Assembly (NCBI RefSeq): GCF_009674725.1 | Contig: NZ_WKKH01000032.1 | Span: forward strand, 1-55,011 | Length of the DNA stretch: 55,011 nucleotides | Direction of reading: 5' to 3' | Source of the DNA: Pedobacter petrophilus | Lineage (GTDB): Bacteria; Bacteroidota; Bacteroidia; Sphingobacteriales; Sphingobacteriaceae | Shown here: positions 53,848-55,011 of the stretch, one piece after another | How the letters are laid out: the number at the start of each line of letters is the position of its first letter | How positions within the stretch are numbered: position 1 is the first letter of the stretch | The notes under the pieces: model-generated | Seen by the model: only the letters and a program-made list of their open reading frames with translations | What the model was told of the DNA's origin: nothing | The model's database searches: none | Position numbers and translations under genes: made by a program

Positions 53848-54061
53848 CTTATTTTTATTTTTTTTTAAAATATTATTTGATTTAGCAGAACCGCTACATT
53901 GTTTTCACAAATAAATGCTGTGCTGGTGCTTTTTTTTACAAACTATATTAAGTCCTATTTGCATGGACGTAAAAATGTTTCCTTATTTCCGACTTTTGTA
54001 TCCTACTTAAACCTGAGGATTGCCAGACATTTGTTTCATCATAAGATTTAAAAAAATAACG

Positions 54062-54880
54062 ATGAAAAAAACAATTTTTATAACAGGCGCATCCCGTGGA
54101 TTAGGCCGGATATGGGCAGAAGCTTTTCTAAAACGTGGTGATCATGTTGTGGTGGCAGTAAGAACACCGTCTTCTTTAGCCGATTTAGCAAAAGAATACC
54201 CTGCAACTTTACTTGTGCTACAACTTGATGTTACCAATCGCGACGATGCCTTTAAAGCAGTTGCAAAAGCAAAGGCTCATTTTGGAGTTATCGATATATT
54301 GATAAACAATGCTGGCTACGGACAAATGGGGGCAATTGAAGAAGTATCTGAACAGGAGATTAGAGCGCAACTCGAAACCAATGTGTTAGGGTTGATATGG
54401 CTTACACAAGCGATAATTCCGGTGATGCGTGAGCAAAAATCTGGTCATATCATTCAGCTTTCGAGCGCACTGGGGTTAGTATCTATACCACTTATGGGCA
54501 TCTACAGTGCATCCAAATATGCAGTTGAGGGCTTAAGTGAATCGCTAGCTGCGGAAGTTGCTGGATTTGGCATCAAGGTCACGATTTTGGAGCCTAATGG
54601 CTTTGCTACAGATTTCAGTGCTTCTTCATTAGGTCAGAGCAAATCTCTGGCTGTTTATGATGAGGTAAGAAACGGAATGTTCGCCGCTCAAACAGCAGAA
54701 GATACTGGTGTTCCGGAAGCAACAACAGCTGCTGTACTTAAATTAATTGATTCGGAAAATCCTCCATTGAGAATGATTTTAGGTAAAAAAGGCTTTCCAT
54801 GGGTTAAATATACTTATGAAGAGCGTATAAAAACATGGGAAGACTGGCAGGAAGTTTCTGTGGCAGCCCATGGTAAATAA
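54062..54880 (+). CDS. Short-chain dehydrogenase/reductase, 272 aa
   Basis: Classical SDR with TGASRGLGR (residues 8-16), NNAGYGQMG and the catalytic QLSSALG (Ser), YSASKYAVEG (Tyr about 154, Lys about 158). The C-terminal extension (EYTYEERIKTWEDWQEV) is typical of the larger, oxidoreductase-type SDRs. The ATG at 54062 follows an A-rich stretch; the longer frame from 54020 is not needed. Divergent from tetR over 307 bp, so it could respond to the same repressor, though the operator lies nearer tetR. Substrate unknown. Confidence 0.9.
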   Translation: MKKTIFITGASRGLGRIWAEAFLKRGDHVVVAVRTPSSLADLAKEYPATLLVLQLDVTNRDDAFKAVAKAKAHFGVIDILINNAGYGQMGAIEEVSEQEIRAQLETNVLGLIWLTQAIIPVMREQKSGHIIQLSSALGLVSIPLMGIYSASKYAVEGLSESLAAEVAGFGIKVTILEPNGFATDFSASSLGQSKSLAVYDEVRNGMFAAQTAEDTGVPEATTAAVLKLIDSENPPLRMILGKKGFPWVKYTYEERIKTWEDWQEVSVAAHGK

Positions 54881-54891
54881 TAGCTAAATTT

Positions 54892-54925
54892 GCAAAACCC
54901 GATCAACCGGGTTTTGCCCTTTCTT
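54892..54925 (+). terminator. Rho-independent terminator after the SDR gene
   Basis: A 10-bp perfect stem, GCAAAACCCG with CGGGTTTTGC, a 6-nt loop, then CCTTTCTT. It begins 11 bp after the stop. The remaining bases to 55011 show no feature. Confidence 0.88.
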
Positions 54926-55011
54926 AAGAAAAATTGGATAAACCGCTTCAAATTGACCCCTCTTCACCACTTTAAAAAGCCCCCCTTAGCCGAGTTAATT
55001 TAATAAGGTCC

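Overview
The window looks like chromosomal DNA of a Bacteroidota species, most likely Sphingobacteriaceae and Pedobacter-like. The reasons are promoters of the TTTG / TAnnTTTG type, A-rich start regions with few Shine-Dalgarno sites, many lipoproteins with a C-K-K style N-terminus, a TonB receptor, a GH97 glycosidase, DUF4382 and NIPSNAP proteins, and moderate-to-low GC. I see no integrase, transposase, plasmid or phage gene. The DNA looks like ordinary chromosome with some accessory intergenic elements.

Layout. 0-4.4 kb: a lipoprotein, tRNA-Leu and tRNA-Gly, a DUF1801 protein and a secreted GH97 glycosidase. 4.4-4.8 kb: a tandem array of hairpin-rich 123-bp repeats. 4.8-13.3 kb (minus strand): a seven-gene, apparently single-operon module, in transcription order fumarase, outer-membrane porin, dicarboxylate transporter (DASS), a three-subunit fumarate reductase/succinate dehydrogenase (C, A, B) and D-lactate dehydrogenase. 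13.4-18.7 kb: a tautomerase, a BON protein, and an acetate kinase-phosphoketolase pair. 18.9-21.2 kb (plus strand): a soluble PAS histidine kinase whose PAS domain carries the FixL heme histidine, overlapping a response regulator fused to a CRP/FNR DNA-binding module. Near-identical palindromic boxes (AGTGTGATGnAnATCA) lie upstream of the fumarase operon and of the acetate kinase operon. I read 4.8-21.2 kb as one oxygen- or redox-responsive fermentation/fumarate-respiration island with its own sensor. 21.16-21.9 kb: a second, longer copy of the hairpin repeat array, with a lone hairpin remnant at 23.1 kb.

22-32.9 kb: NIPSNAP protein, TonB receptor divergent from a lipoprotein, a beta-propeller lipoprotein divergent from a membrane-bound winged-helix regulator, a D-threonine-aldolase-like PLP enzyme, Mn catalase, an unknown protein with an HTH-like tail, and a 33-residue membrane peptide. 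32.9-39.3 kb: a histidine kinase with a SpoIIAA/STAS-like tail, DoxX protein, ECF sigma factor, a decayed kinase fragment, a YWKNG-repeat lipoprotein, and an AraC regulator divergent from a metallo-beta-lactamase-fold protein. 39.5-44.3 kb: an OmpR-type two-component system with two envelope genes, divergent from a DUF4382 lipoprotein and a secreted protein across a striking four-half-site operator. 44.4-46.6 kb: small secreted proteins and a DinB protein. 46.8-53.8 kb: a TetR-controlled RND efflux operon (tetR, TolC-like, adaptor, permease, SDR) with matching operators upstream of tetR and of the TolC gene. 54.1-54.9 kb: a second SDR.

Best candidates for something new: the arrays made of strings of hairpins, and the FixL-like kinase plus REC-CRP regulator with its predicted boxes on the fermentation operons. 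All functional statements rest on reading the sequence and on family knowledge. No database search was run.
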